DNA of 64,000 bases from Ovis canadensis. Its lineage: Eukaryota > Chordata > Mammalia > Artiodactyla > Bovidae. The stretch lies in the NCBI RefSeq assembly GCF_042477335.2, contig NC_091255.1:23476501-23540500 (forward strand), written 5' to 3'. This document shows, piece after piece, positions 20,938 through 31,990 of the stretch. The notes beneath the pieces were generated by a model. The model saw nothing but the letters and a program-made list of their open reading frames with translations, did not search any database and was not told where the DNA came from. The position numbers were made by a program, and so were the translations under genes. The stretch's first letter is position 1, and every line of letters begins with the position of its first letter.

Positions 20938-21103
20938 AAGTATTTATTTGGCTGTGCCGGGTCTTAGTTGCGGCACATGTGATCTTTATTTACAGACTCT
21001 CAGTTGCAGCATGTGGGATCTAGTTCCCTGACCAAGGATCAAACCCTGGTGCCCTGCACTGGGAGCGTGGAGTCTTAGCCACTAGACTATCAGGGAAGTC
21101 CCA
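20938..21103 (-). mobile_element. CHR-type SINE (minus)
   Basis: TATTTATTTGGCTGTGCCGG start and GACTATCAGGGAAGTCCC end. Confidence 0.87.
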
Positions 21104-21227
21104 GAGCAGATTTCTCATCCCTTTGTTTAAGTACTGAACTGACTTCTGTTTGGGTTCCGATGTCCGTGAGTCAGTTTGATCTTTTGACCACTTTTCCAAG
21201 CCACTTCCTGCCTTATGGGTATTATTC

Positions 21228-21345
21228 ACTCCACAGATATTTACTGAGCCTTATTATGTGCCTGGCATTATTTCAGGTTGTGAATAAGACAGATGAGCTC
21301 CCTGCCCTTGTGGAGTTTACATTCTGGTGAGGAGATATGAAATTT
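21228..21345 (+). mobile_element. L2-like ancient repeat
   Basis: TATTTACTGAGCCTTATTAT, GTGCCTGGCATTATTTCAGG and GTGGAGTTTACATTCTGGTG, typical of L2-class remnants. Confidence 0.55.
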
Positions 21346-21377
21346 ATGTATCAATAAACAAGCTAATTTAAGATAGT

Positions 21378-21492
21378 GGTAGCAACCCACTCCAGTATTC
21401 TTGCCTGGAGAATCCCAGGGAGAGAGGAGCCTGGCAGGCTACAGTCCATAGGGTCACAAAGAGTCAGACATGACTGGAGCGACTGAGCACGC
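21378..21492 (+). mobile_element. Bov-A-type SINE body
   Basis: GCAACCCACTCCAGTATTCT to GGAGCGACTGAGCACGC. Confidence 0.85.
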
Positions 21493-22033
21493 AAGTTTAC
21501 TGAATTCATAGGGAAAATGTGATAAAATGACAGGAAGTAGGGGGTGGGATGGCTGTTTACATCATTTGAGAAAGGGACATTAAGACTGAGAACTGAATGA
21601 TGAGAGGACTGTCATACTATTTGAGATAGGTCCTGAGCAGAGGGCCAGGCGCAGGTCCTGAAATGGCATGTTTGAGGAAGAGAAGGTTAGCTGCTGAGAC
21701 CTGGGACACAGAGAATAAAAGGGGAGCGTGAAGCACATGAAGTTAGAAAGTAGTTCACAAAGTGGGGGTCCCCTGGATCATATTTAGCTCACATGCTGTT
21801 TTTGAGATTTCACTAAAAACAAAAATGATCCTGACTTGCAATTTCTCTTGGAAAAAACAAAACAAAACTAAACTAAACTTGGCCATGCCAGGCCTCCATT
21901 CTTAAACAACATTTGATTTCAACACAGAGCAGTTATATGCTCACTTGTCTGCTCCCAACCTCCTTTAATGAGGCTCAAGGTCAGAAGTAGGTCAAATAGT
22001 AAATATTTGAATAAGGAACTTCAGAGCTACTAA

Positions 22034-22440
22034 TTGGACTATAAAGAAAGCTGAGTACCAAATAATTGATGCTTTTGAACTGTGGAGTTGGAGAAGACTC
22101 TTGAGAGCCCCTTGGACAGCAAGGAAATCCAGCCAATCCATCCTAAAGGAAATCAGTCCTGAATATTCATTGGAAGGACTGATGCTGAAGCTGAAACTCC
22201 AATAACTTTGACCACCTGATGGGAAGAACTGACTCACTGGAAAAGATCCTGATGCTGGGAAAAGTTAAAGGCGGGAGGAGAAGGGGACGACAGAGGATGA
22301 GATGGTTGGTTGGCATCACTGACTCAATGGACACAAGTTTGAGCAAGCTCTGGGAGTTGGTGTTGGACGGGGAGGCCTGGTGTGCTGCAGTCCATGGGGT
22401 CAAAAAGAGCTGGACACGACTGAGCGACTGAACTGAACTA
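22034..22440 (+). mobile_element. BovB LINE 3' end
   Basis: About 400 bp of the BovB 3' terminus, from AAGAAAGCTGAGTACC-type coding remnant to GACTGAGCGACTGAACTGAA. Confidence 0.88.
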
Positions 22441-22801
22441 CAGAGCATCTTGTAGGCTGGGAAGGGCCTGGATTCTTTTTTCCCCCCAAAGTGTGATGGA
22501 AACATATAATGAAGGGTTTTAAGTGACAGAGCGACTTGATCTATTTCACTCTACTTTGTAGATAACAGATTGTGGTTGGGAGGGGGACAGCCAACAATTA
22601 ATGCAAAGGCTGTTGGTGGTGGTTAGGACCAGTGGAGACAGAAAGAAGTAGACAGATTCTGGGCATATTTTAGAGGTAGAGTTGCCAGGACTTAACTAAC
22701 GCCTTAGCTTTGGAAAAGCAAAGGTAATGAAGGATGCATCCCAGGAGAAAAGTCAAGCCTGGGGATATAAATTGGGAGTCATCAGTATATGGGTGATACT
22801 A

Positions 22802-23247
22802 TTTTTTTTTTTAATTTGAAGTGTAGTTGATTTATAATGTTGTGCTAGTTTCTGCTGTACAGCAAAGTGAATCAGTTATACATGGACATATATCCACTCT
22901 TTTTAAGATTCTGTTCCCATAAGGTCGTTAGAGTGTTGAATAGAGTCCCCTGTGCTATACAGTAGCTCCTTACTATCTATTTTATATTTAGTAGCCTGTA
23001 TGCGTCACTCCCAGTCTCCCAGTTTATCCCTCTTTCTCTCTTTCCCCCCTGGCAACCGTAAGTTTGTTTTCTATATCTGGCACTCTGTTTCTGTTTCACG
23101 AATAAGTTCATTTGTATCTTTTTTTTTTTAAAGATTCCACCTATAAGCAACATCACGTATTTATCTTTCTCTGACTTACTTTACTTAGTATGGTGGTCTC
23201 TAGGTCCATACATGTTGCTGCGATATGGATGCTATTTAAACACACGA
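22802..23247 (-). mobile_element. L1 3' end (minus)
   Basis: TTGATTTATAATGTTGTGCT, GCAAAGTGAATCAGTTATAC, CCCCTGTGCTATACAGTAG: artiodactyl L1 3' UTR in reverse. Confidence 0.82.
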
Positions 23248-23248
23248 G

Positions 23249-23508
23249 GGACTTCCCTGGTGGTACAGTGGATAAGAATCCACCTGCCATTGTAGGGGAC
23301 ACGGGTTCGATCCCTGGTCCGGGAAGATTCTACACGCTGCGGAGCAACTGAGCCCATGTGCACCACAGCTGCTGAAGCCATTGTGCCCCAGAGCCTGTGT
23401 TCCCCAGCAAGAGAAGCCACCCCGGTGACAAGCCCGCCCACCACAACAGTGAGTAGTCCCAGCACAGCAAAGAAGACCCGGCGCAGCCAAAAAGAAATAA
23501 ATGCTTTA
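23249..23508 (+). mobile_element. Long CHR SINE
   Basis: GGACTTCCCTGGTGGTACAG head, then the long CHR body ending GCGCAGCCAAAAAGAAATAA. Confidence 0.9.
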
Positions 23509-23852
23509 GAAAACCAAACCGAAACAAACCCGTGGGAATGAATGAGGTCACTGAGGGAGGAAATGTAGATAGGAAATAAAATGCAGAGTTAGAGGAATTT
23601 TGTTTTCCTGTTCAAATTTAAAGTATCTAAATTCCTGGTATCATGTGGGCTACTAGAATCTCAACATTGAAAAAGCAATCTAAGGTCATCTATCTGGCCA
23701 CCATTCCTACCCACATATGTATTTTCTCAAACCCCTCTACAAAATGTTCCGCCAAGTTGGCGCATCATTGTCAAGAAGCATACTATTTCCATTAAGACCT
23801 TCCATTCATTAGAAAGTGGCTTTTCCTCCTGTCAAACTTTTACATAGATGAA

Positions 23853-23893
23853 TATCTATCTATCTATCTATCTATCTATATCTATATATATAT
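23853..23893. repeat. (CTAT)n/(TA)n microsatellite
   Basis: About six CTAT units followed by a short TA run. Confidence 0.9.
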
Positions 23894-24033
23894 CTCCAAA
23901 AGGGACAGTGTTGAGAGTAAAAGAACATACTAATCATAATTATACCAAGACACCTGGGACTTTCCTGGACAAATCTGGTAACAATACCTTAGCCATCTCT
24001 GTCTCTAGATTGTCAACTGGATGACTTTGGAGC

Positions 24034-24241
24034 AAGTGAGTGATAGTCGCTCAGTTGTGTCCGACTCTTTGCATCCTCATGGACTATAGCCTGCCAGGTT
24101 TCTCTGTCCATGGAATTCTCCAGGCAAGAATACTGGAGTGGTTTGCCATTTTCTTCTGCAGGGGATCTTCCCGACCCAGGGATCAGAGGTCTCCTGTACT
24201 GCAGGCAAATTCTTTACCATCTGAGCCACCAGGGAAGCCTA
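24034..24241 (-). mobile_element. Bov-tA SINE (minus)
   Basis: Full reverse-complement Bov-tA ending CTGAGCCACCAGGGAAGCC. Confidence 0.9.
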
Positions 24242-24407
24242 CTTTTAAGAGACATTTCTAAGTATAAAGACAGGTCAACTTAAAAAGTATCAGCAGGTAC
24301 ATGCTTGACTTTATCTTATAATCTATAGATAATACATTAGAATATGTAATGAACCTGTACACCTTTTCTATAGAAAGTCCCCATGTGTACACAATTATAT
24401 CCATGTA

Positions 24408-24548
24408 TGTCCATGGGATTCTCCAGGCAAGAATACTGGAGTGGGTTGCCATTTCCTTCTCCAGGGCATCTTCCCAACCCAGAGATTGAACCTGCACTTT
24501 CTGCATTGGCAGGCGGCTTCTTTACTACTGAGCCACCTGGAAAGCCCA
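24408..24548 (-). mobile_element. Bov-tA SINE, 3' truncated (minus)
   Basis: Contains the head and the first part of the Bov-A body, TGTCCATGGGATTCTCCAGG to GAGCCACCTGGAAAGCCC. Confidence 0.87.
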
Positions 24549-24877
24549 AAAGAGGGAATTAGGGGCATTAAACTATTAGCCTAAGATCAAGTTAGCATAA
24601 CTTAAATTAGCATAACTCAAGTTAGCAAATTAGTAGTAGCATGGGGCAGGGTTAGACCAGATGCTACTAGTTGAAATACTTTCATTGCTTTATTTATAAA
24701 TTTCAGTTTATAAACCCCTGTAACATGCATGCGTCATTAGACTTTCACTACACTCTGCCAGGTATCATGATCATTTCCTAGTACAGCAAACTAAGTTTCA
24801 GAGAGGCCACTTACCCAAGATCACCAGATGTTAAAAAGTAGAGGGTGGGGCTAACTCTGTTCAGCATCCTGTGGTAG

Positions 24878-24990
24878 ATCATAATGGAACAGAATATGAG
24901 AATAAATATATATAACTGAATCACTTTGCTGTACAATAGAAATTAACACAACATTGTAGATCCACTATACTTCAATAAAAGAAAAAGTAG
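24878..24990 (+). mobile_element. L1 3' end
   Basis: ATAACTGAATCACTTTGCTG, AATTAACACAACATTGTAG and CTATACTTCAATAAAAG. Confidence 0.8.
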
Positions 24991-25354
24991 AGTGGGAACT
25001 TGAATTTGTCTTTTGTTTTCTCTTGACAGGTCCTGTGTTCCTTCCATTACTCCATACTAATCTACTGAGTGCTACATTAAAAGTTTTAGGCCTAAATTAT
25101 ACTTTTCCGCACAGTTTTCACTCCATAGCATCTAATTTTGTTCCCTGGTGTGTAAAAAGTAGTCATTACCTATCATTAAATGAGATATATGTGAAAGTAT
25201 TTTATAAATCGTAAGGCACTGGACAAATAAACATTTGAAGCCTAGTTTGGAGATTGGCAATTTTTTCTTTCCCTCCAAGTTAGGGGGAATACATTCAGTT
25301 GATAAGTGAAAAGGGTGAGAGGTGTACAGAGCAGTACTTACAATCATTCTAACA

Positions 25355-26218
25355 CAGGCATGCCTCATTTTATTGCACTTTGTAGTACTGCTTTTGTTTT
25401 CACAAATTGAAGGTTTGTGGCAACTTTGCATTGAACTAGTCTATTGGTGTCATTTTTCCAACAGCATTTGCTCATTTTGTGTCCGTGTCACATTTTGATA
25501 ATTCCCACAATATTTCAAACTTTTCCCACATTGTATTTGTTCAGTTCAATCGTGTCCGACTCTTTGCGACACCATGAACTGCAGCACACCAGGCCTCCCT
25601 GTCCATCACCAACTCTGGAGTTCACCCAAACCCATGTCCATTGAGTTGGTGATGCCATCCGACCATCTGATCCTCTGTCATCCCCTTCTCCTCCCGCCTT
25701 CACTACCTCCCAGCATCAGGGTCTTTTCAAATGAGTCAGCTCTTTGCATCAGGTGGCCAAAGTATTGGAGTTTCAGCTTCAACATCAGTCCTTCCAAGGA
25801 ACACCCGGACCGATCTCCTTTAGGATGGACTAGTTGGATCTCCTTGCATTCCAAGGGACTCTCAAGAGTCTTCTCCAACACCACAGTTCAAAAGCATCAA
25901 TTCTTTGGTGCTCAGCTTTCCTTTATAGTCCAACTCTCACATCCATACATGACCATTGTTATGGTCATCTATAATCAGTGATCTTTGAGGTTACTACTGT
26001 GGTCACTGAAGGCTCAGATGATGGTTAGCATATTCTACAAGAATTTTTAAATTAAGATATGTATCAATACTTTTTTTCAAGACATAATGTTATTACACAC
26101 TTGATAGACTACAGTAACTTTATGTATTGGGAAATCAAAAAATTTGTGTGACTTGCTTTATTGTTTATCACGGTGGTGTGGAATGGAACTTGCAACGTCT
26201 TTGAGGTGTGTCTGTAAA
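25355..26218 (+). mobile_element. Tigger1-type DNA transposon relic (internally deleted), interrupted
   Basis: Left part has CAGGCATGCCTCATTTTATT and AATTGAAGGTTTGTGGCAAC; right part has GAAGGCTCAGATGATGGTTA and the complementary terminus TTGAGGTGTGTCTG. The transposase region is absent. A BovB 3' end inserted at about 25537-25955. Confidence 0.75.
25537..25955 (-). mobile_element. BovB LINE 3' end (minus), nested in Tigger
   Basis: TTCAGTTCAATCGTGTCCGA through the BovB 3' terminal region to CTCACATCCATACATGACC. Confidence 0.88.
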
Positions 26219-26244
26219 TGTTGGATGCATTAGTGTGTGTGCCC

Positions 26245-26456
26245 GTGTGCATGCTCAGTTGTGTCCATCTCTTTTGTGACCCCATGGACTGTAGCCTGCC
26301 AGGCTCCTCTCTCTATAGGATTTTCCAGGCAGGAATACTGGAGTGCGTTGCCATATCCTCCTCCAGGGAATCTTCCTGACCTAGGGACTGAAATGTCTCT
26401 TGTATCTCTTGCATTGACAGGTGGATTCTTTACCACTGCACCAACTGGGAAGCCCT
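26245..26456 (-). mobile_element. Bov-tA SINE (minus)
   Basis: Reverse-complement Bov-tA ending GCACCAACTGGGAAGCCC. Confidence 0.9.
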
Positions 26457-26472
26457 GGCTGCATTAGGGGAA

Positions 26473-26682
26473 AAGTGAAAGTGAAGTCGCTGTCGTGTCC
26501 AACTCTTGGCGACCCCATGGACTGTAGCCCACCAGGCTCCTCCATCCATGGGATTCTCCAGGCAAGAGTACTGGAGTGGGTTGCCATTTCCTTTTCCAGG
26601 GGATCTTCCTGACCCAGGGATCGAACCCAGGTCTCCCGCATTGTAGGTAGACACTTTACCATCTGAGCCACCAGGGAAGTCT
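26473..26682 (-). mobile_element. Bov-tA SINE (minus)
   Basis: GAAAGTGAAAGTGAAGTCGC-type tail start and a well-preserved body and head ending CTGAGCCACCAGGGAAGTC; looks comparatively young. Confidence 0.92.
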
Positions 26683-27230
26683 TTAGGGGGAAGTTTCTAA
26701 AAAGACAACATGACAAGACATCTTTGGGAACAATTCTTAGAATTTGGGAACATGGTTGGTATTTGCAGTCTAATGCAAAACCTGTTTCATATAGCTCTAA
26801 GAGGTATAAAGAAGCTCTCCAAGGCATGGAGGATCAAGAAGGATTCAACAACTCCTGTTGCTGTCTACATCAATCTCAGATTTAACAAGAATTCACTGGC
26901 TTTTGATCAAGGACCCATTACTCATGCTCTGAGTTTTGAGAGCTTTTGGGTCCTCCTAAAAACCCAGTGGGGGGTTTACATGCTTGGCACTCCTTAAGCT
27001 CTTCTTCAACTGTTACAGTAAAGGACTCAATAACCTTAAGGCTACTCAACTGTTGACTTAGTGAAAGTGCCAGCTCCTTAGAGAACAGCACTCAAGGCCC
27101 TCCTTGGTTTGTAACCTACCTTTGCAATTGCCCCTCCCTTTGCAATTCCTGTTGTCAGGAATGAACACTGTTCCAGTTAAATTAAGCTGCTCACTACCTC
27201 CTGAGGATGTTCTACTTTCCATCTGGATAC

Positions 27231-27305
27231 CTTTATTTTTCTGGCTGTTTGGTGCAACATGTGGGATCTTAGTTCCCTGACCAGGGATCCAGCCCATGCC
27301 CCATG
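27231..27305 (-). mobile_element. CHR-type SINE fragment (minus)
   Basis: TTTTTCTGGCTGTTTGGTGC to CCAGGGATCCAGCCCATGCC. Confidence 0.78.
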
Positions 27306-27392
27306 TGAAAACTAATTTCACATTCTTTTTACTGTTTCATGTAGGTACTAGAAAATTTAATATATGTATGTGGCTTGCATTTTATATATGTG

Positions 27393-27584
27393 TATGCTCA
27401 GACGCTGCTGTATATGACTTTGAGACCCCAGTACTACAGCCCGCCAGGCTCCTCAGTCTGTGGAATTCTCCAGGCAAGAATACTGGAGTGAGTTGCCATT
27501 TCCTTCTCCAGATTTACCTGACCCAGGGATCGATCCCACATATCCTGCACTGCATGCAGATTCTTTACTGCTGAGCCACTGATT
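27393..27584 (-). mobile_element. Bov-tA SINE (minus)
   Basis: Reverse-complement body and head ending TTTACTGCTGAGCCACTG. Confidence 0.87.
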
Positions 27585-27676
27585 TTTAATTAAGAATACG
27601 TTTTTTTAAAAGATTTCTTTTGATGTGGACCATTTAAAAAGTCTTTATTGAATTTGTTACAAGATTGCTTATGTTT

Positions 27677-27787
27677 TGGTTTATTGTCTGCAAGGCATGT
27701 GGGGTCTTAGCTCCCTGAGCAGGGATCAAACATGCACCCCTGTATTGGAAGGCCAAGTCTTAACCCCTGGACCACCAGGGAAGTCCC
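27677..27787 (-). mobile_element. CHR-type SINE (minus)
   Basis: GGTTTATTGTCTGCAAGGCA to GGACCACCAGGGAAGTCCC. Confidence 0.85.
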
Positions 27788-28719
27788 TTGAATTAGTTTT
27801 AATATACAGCGCCCCTCTAGATCATTAGCCCACTCTCTTAGGCCCGTGTAGAAGTGAGCCCACCCTTCAAGCCCCACCTTGTACTGTCTCACATCCTGAA
27901 ATAATATGATAAATGATAAAAAAATTCTAAGTCTGGGTTCATATATTTGATGCAGACATACCCTTTACATTATCAAACTGAAGTTACTGTCAGATCAGCG
28001 GGACACATCAGGAAAGCAAAGCCTTTTTGCCAAAGGCATAGGACAATTAAAATGCTCTGGAAGCATTTAGATAACTTCTTACAGGCACCCATACTAGAAA
28101 AACTCCAAACCCCTGAATTCCATCTGTATTTCTATTGTTCTTCACTTCTAGTCACTAAGATGTTAGCTCTTCCTATGAAATTCTTTAATTCTATTACCTT
28201 TTTTTCAGTACATACCTAGTTAGTCTTAGTTGCTTTGCTTTTAAAGTCTAGTTTCCAAGTAGTTTCCCAGCTTCCTGCCCCCTACCCATGTTCATTCCAT
28301 TCTATATACTGCAACTAAAATAATCTTCCGTATTTTCTGCAGATGTAACTCTTGGCTTGAAAACTTTCTTTTTGCCCAGTGTCTGTAGGAAGAATTCTTT
28401 TGTTCAACATTCAAGGCTTTTTCATACCTTAACCCTGGACCTAAAACCTGGGCTTCAGGGAAATCAGACTGAGCTTATGTAAATCACTTAGAACTCTGCC
28501 TGGCTTATACTGAAAGAAAGTCTTAGCTATTACCTCCTTCTTACAACTGATAGAACCTGTTAACTCTGAACCCTAATTTACCACAATATTTAACAATAAA
28601 ATCTAAGATTAGGTGGAATATACATAAAACATAGTATTTCTGTTATGCGACAGTAAACTTGTGGGATTTGTCATTTAAAGAAATAAAAGGCTGGGAAAAT
28701 GTAAATGTGTTCTGGATTT

Positions 28720-29085
28720 AGCACAGTGGTGCCCGAATTTTAGCCTTATTAGAATAATGGGAAGCTTGCTTTTTTTTTGGCCAAGCCTCACAGCTTTCCC
28801 GGATCTTAGTTTCCTGATTAGGGTACCAGAGATTGAACCAGCGCCGGTTGCAGTGGAAGTGCAGACCCCTGACCACTGGACCATTTGGGAATTCTCACAG
28901 AAGCTGGGAAGCTATCAAAACTAATACAGGTGTCTGAGCCCCACTCTAGCTTTACTGAATCTCTTCAATGGTAGGGGCACATGAATTTTAAAAAAAGCTT
29001 CACACATGATTCACGTACACTTTTTAAAAAACTTTGCATGAAATTTTCATGTGCACCTACAACCAAGAATTACTGGTTTAATACA
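28720..29085 (+). mobile_element. hAT-Charlie (MER5-like) relic split by a CHR SINE
   Basis: CACAGTGGTGCCCGAATTTT at the left and the GGTGTCTGAGCCCCACTCTA to CAAGAATTACTGG right part resemble MER5-type elements. A minus-strand CHR SINE (28769-28896) interrupts it. Confidence 0.5.
28769..28896 (-). mobile_element. CHR-type SINE (minus)
   Basis: T-run, TTGGCCAAGCCTCACAGC, ending GACCATTTGGGAATTCTC. Confidence 0.83.
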
Positions 29086-29639
29086 GAAACTCTGGATTAA
29101 GGTAGTTGATCATGCTTGGCATGTATTTTTCACTATGTTCTCTTGGAACATGGTTTTATAAAACAGAGAACTAATTAGTTCTGAATAACTTGTTATTCAT
29201 GAGCAGTGTTCTTAAAAACAACAAAATAACCTTGAATTTGATTTAGGGAGTTGGAAAAGAACAAGTCATATATACCGCAAACGCCACACTTGGTTTTCAT
29301 TTAAATGCTTGTCTGTTAGTCTGACTTCTATTAATTTATAAATTTCAAACCAGAATTCTTAAGTAAATATATATTTAGTATGTACAACATTTACAGTTTT
29401 TACAACCCAAACTTTAGCTATATAAGTGTGTGAAAAAACTGGCATTTAAGTATGTAATACTTCAAAAACACCTCTACCTCAAAAATATTTTACACCAATT
29501 TTCCAAAGTGGTCTCTTCGCAGGCTCATTGTATCTCAACAATCCAGTTAGGTTACCAAGTCTCTAAGCATGGAGTAAAGGGTACTGTACTGAGACAGCAC
29601 TTTCTACACAACAGTACAAAATCGTGGGTCTCTGAAACC

Positions 29640-30761
29640 CTATAACAAAGCTCCCTTCACTCTCCAATCCTGAGACAATAAATCCTGTAGTTCCCCCTCG
29701 TCATCGCTGTCAACATTCTCCTCTTCCTTTTTCTGCAGTTCTTTTATGGTCAGAACCTCTTTAAGCTTATTTTTTATTTCATCCTGGCGATTCCGCAGCT
29801 TCTCCACTCGACGGTAACACTCAATCTGCTCATCGATCTCCCCAATCTGTCGGTCCAACCGTCCCTCCTCATCCTCTTCGGCAACTATGGCTTCGGAAAT
29901 AGTGTTGACCTGTCTCATAGCTTTTTGAAATTCGTCCCATTCTTTGTCCATCTGGTCCTTTGGGGCATCAACCTTTCGTACCCTCGCATCTATCTCAGGG
30001 TCGTCAAAAAACCCTTCCGGTAATGCTTCCGCAGTGTTTTCTCTCCTTTCCACTACTTTTTCATGTATTTCTGCTTTCTCAATTGACCCGGAATGAGGGA
30101 TTAAAGGGGCCTTGGGAGGATTTGTATCCGAGAAATTGCTTGGCAGCCTACTACCAGTTGCCTCCCGCGAGGAAGAGAGTGAGTGTTCCTTGCTCTGTGA
30201 ATTGGACGGCTGCTTACAGGCATCCCCCTTCTTCCCTTCTCCTCTTCCTCCTCCCTCCTCCTCTTCCTCGTCCTCCTCGTCATCATAATCAGGGAGTAAA
30301 CCGAGTCCCGAAGCCTTACCGACGGTCGCCCTAGTGGACTCCTTCCCGGCTTTGTCAAAGTTGGTGGGCAAAGCGGACGTGGAGGGCTGTACCTGAGGAA
30401 CCAGGGAGGCCTTCGCTCTTTTGGCATCTTGGCTCTCAGAGTCCGGCGCCTTCCTCTTGGTGGACTGAGGCACTGCGGTGGCGGACGGGCCCTGGGCTGC
30501 TTCCTTCGCGCCTTTCAGCTCGGCCACTTTCTCTCGGTGCTGCTTTCCCAGGACGTGAGTCTGCCACAGGAGCTCGCTCTTAACCGGAGTGTTACACAGG
30601 GCACAACTCAGCTGCCCCAAGCGGTTGTACTTCGCGAATGGAGATTCTATCCGTTTCCGGTTGGTGCTCAGACGCTGTTTCTCCTTCATCAACCGCCTCA
30701 GTTCGTCCTGATTCACCACTCGCTTCCCCGCGGCAGGCCGAGCTGAGGCGGACGACGCCAT
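29640..30761 (-). CDS. ZNF830: ZNF830, zinc finger protein 830 (single exon)
   Basis: Complete 373-codon reading frame with no intron. The product is a nuclear C2H2/U1-type zinc finger protein linked in the literature to the spliceosome and to genome maintenance and early embryonic survival. Visible parts: a basic N-terminus (12-45), the zinc finger C53-X2-C56-X12-H69-X5-H75, a Ser/Pro-rich middle, an acidic run (about 156-172, [12 protein letters not shown]), and a Glu/Lys/Arg-rich coiled-coil-like C-terminal third with a final acidic [12 protein letters not shown] patch. The start ATG (30761-30759) has A at -3 and G at +4. The length matches the human protein (372, from memory). It lies head to head with CCT6B. 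Single-exon structure is normal for this gene, and the syntenic position argues against a processed pseudogene. Confidence 0.96.
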   Translation of the reverse strand: MASSASARPAAGKRVVNQDELRRLMKEKQRLSTNRKRIESPFAKYNRLGQLSCALCNTPVKSELLWQTHVLGKQHREKVAELKGAKEAAQGPSATAVPQSTKRKAPDSESQDAKRAKASLVPQVQPSTSALPTNFDKAGKESTRATVGKASGLGLLPDYDDEEDEEEEEGGGRGEGKKGDACKQPSNSQSKEHSLSSSREATGSRLPSNFSDTNPPKAPLIPHSGSIEKAEIHEKVVERRENTAEALPEGFFDDPEIDARVRKVDAPKDQMDKEWDEFQKAMRQVNTISEAIVAEEDEEGRLDRQIGEIDEQIECYRRVEKLRNRQDEIKNKLKEVLTIKELQKKEEENVDSDDEGELQDLLSQDWRVKGALL

Positions 30762-30952
30762 CTTTGCGATCCGACCGGAGGCGATCCTTGCTTCCGTCCC
30801 GGCGACACCTGATGACGTGACTTCCGGTCCAGACGCGGATTGGCTGAGGCTCCGGGACGTGAGCGGTGGCGCCCAGATTTCCTTTAGTAACGTATATCCC
30901 TTCAGTAACAGGCGATTTTTGCCTGTAGGGTCGCTTCACCGATATTCTGTTC
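30762..30952. promoter_or_regulatory. Bidirectional promoter ZNF830/CCT6B
   Basis: Only 191 bp separate the two ATG codons. The stretch is GC-rich near ZNF830 and holds a CRE-like TGACGTGA (30813-30820) overlapping an ETS-type ACTTCCGG (30820-30827), then an inverted CCAAT box ATTGG (30839-30843). No TATA box is evident in the CRE-to-CCAAT core. Both 5' UTRs must be short and fall in this interval. Shared CRE/ETS/CCAAT architecture is typical of head-to-head housekeeping pairs. Confidence 0.85.
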
Positions 30953-31089
30953 ATGGCTGCGATAAAGGCCATAAACTCCAAGGCTGAGGTGGCACGAGCC
31001 CAGGCGGCCTTGGCCGTCAATATATGCGCCGCCCGAGGGCTGCAGGATGTGTTGCGGACCAACTTGGGTCCCAAGGGCACCATGAAAAT
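30953..31089 (+). CDS. CCT6B: CCT6B exon 1
   Basis: Start ATG with G at +4. It encodes residues 1-45 plus two bases, [20 protein letters not shown] onward, ending LGPKGTMK. Donor AAAAT|GTGAGA. Confidence 0.95.
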
Positions 31090-31935
31090 GTGAGACGGCC
31101 GTTGGAGCGGCGGTTAGGGCATCGGGGTTTGTTGGGCGTCGGGGCGCCCTGTGAGGCAGAGGTTCCGCAGTTTGGAGCGATGTGGACGCATTTGTGGGCC
31201 TGCTTTCCCTCGTTTTCATTCCTGCCCTGAGTTCATCTCCTGCCTGGTTGAGGAGGAGAAATGCTCCCCGAAGAAAGGGCTCACGAGTGAAGCGGCGACC
31301 ACCCCCCGCCCCCACCCCCAACTTCTTGTTTAGGTTCATATGCAGTTAAAAGTTCATTCTGTGTCTGGAATGAAACATAAGCTCTCTAGCTCTCTTGCCT
31401 TTAAAGAGTTTGGGTTTTGTTTGGCAGTGTGCTGTAGTGGAGAGGGCTCGGGCTCTGGAGCTTGGCAGGCTTGGGTTCAAATCCAAGTTCTCCTTTAGAT
31501 TTTAGGTCCTTAGGCAAGTTGAAAGCTCTGTGCATACGGTTCATCATTTCTGTTCATCCTTTAGCATGTATTTATTTAGGACCATTATTTGCTTTAGAAG
31601 AGAGTGGGGATGGGAAAAAGACTTCCCTGGCTGTCTGCTGGTTAAGACTCCCGGCTTCCACTGCAGGGGGAGCGGTTAGATCCCTGGTGGGGGAACTAAA
31701 AGATCCGTCACGCCACGTGGTGTGACCAGGAAAAAAAGAGTGAGGGGAAGAGACTAGTGAGGGCAATGATGAAGTGTAAGAGGAGAGATACAGTCTCAGA
31801 AGAATGAGCAGAGTAATTAATATTAACAGTAAAAGAGGGCACTGATTATTTCTAGTTGGGATGCTGGGAATATAGAGATGACCAAGCTACAGTTTCTGTT
31901 CTTAAGGAGTTCTGGTAGAGATGAATGTGCTAATG

Positions 31936-31990
<55 letters not shown>

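Larger units (their letters stand above)
9591..29639. other. Intergenic region LIG3 - ZNF830 (no gene found)
   Basis: About 20 kb between the LIG3 promoter and the 3' end of ZNF830. No ORF here shows conserved-looking domains or spliced structure; the short open frames fall mostly in repeats. Recognisable content is CHR, Bov-tA and Bov-A SINEs, BovB and L1 3' ends, MIR and L2 relics, an old LTR and a Tigger relic, listed separately. The non-repeat remainder (for example 15240-15560 and 27800-28650) holds nothing I can name. Confidence 0.75.

Noticed and set aside
26245-26682. Two regularly spaced similar repeats resembling an array (CRISPR-like)
   Set aside because: They are two adjacent Bov-tA SINEs of about 210 bp; there are no short direct repeats with unique spacers, and the genome is mammalian.
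29640-30761. ZNF830 as a processed retropseudogene because it lacks introns
   Set aside because: The frame is intact, the gene is single-exon in mammals, it sits at its syntenic place and it has a promoter shared with CCT6B; no poly-A tail or target-site duplication was seen.
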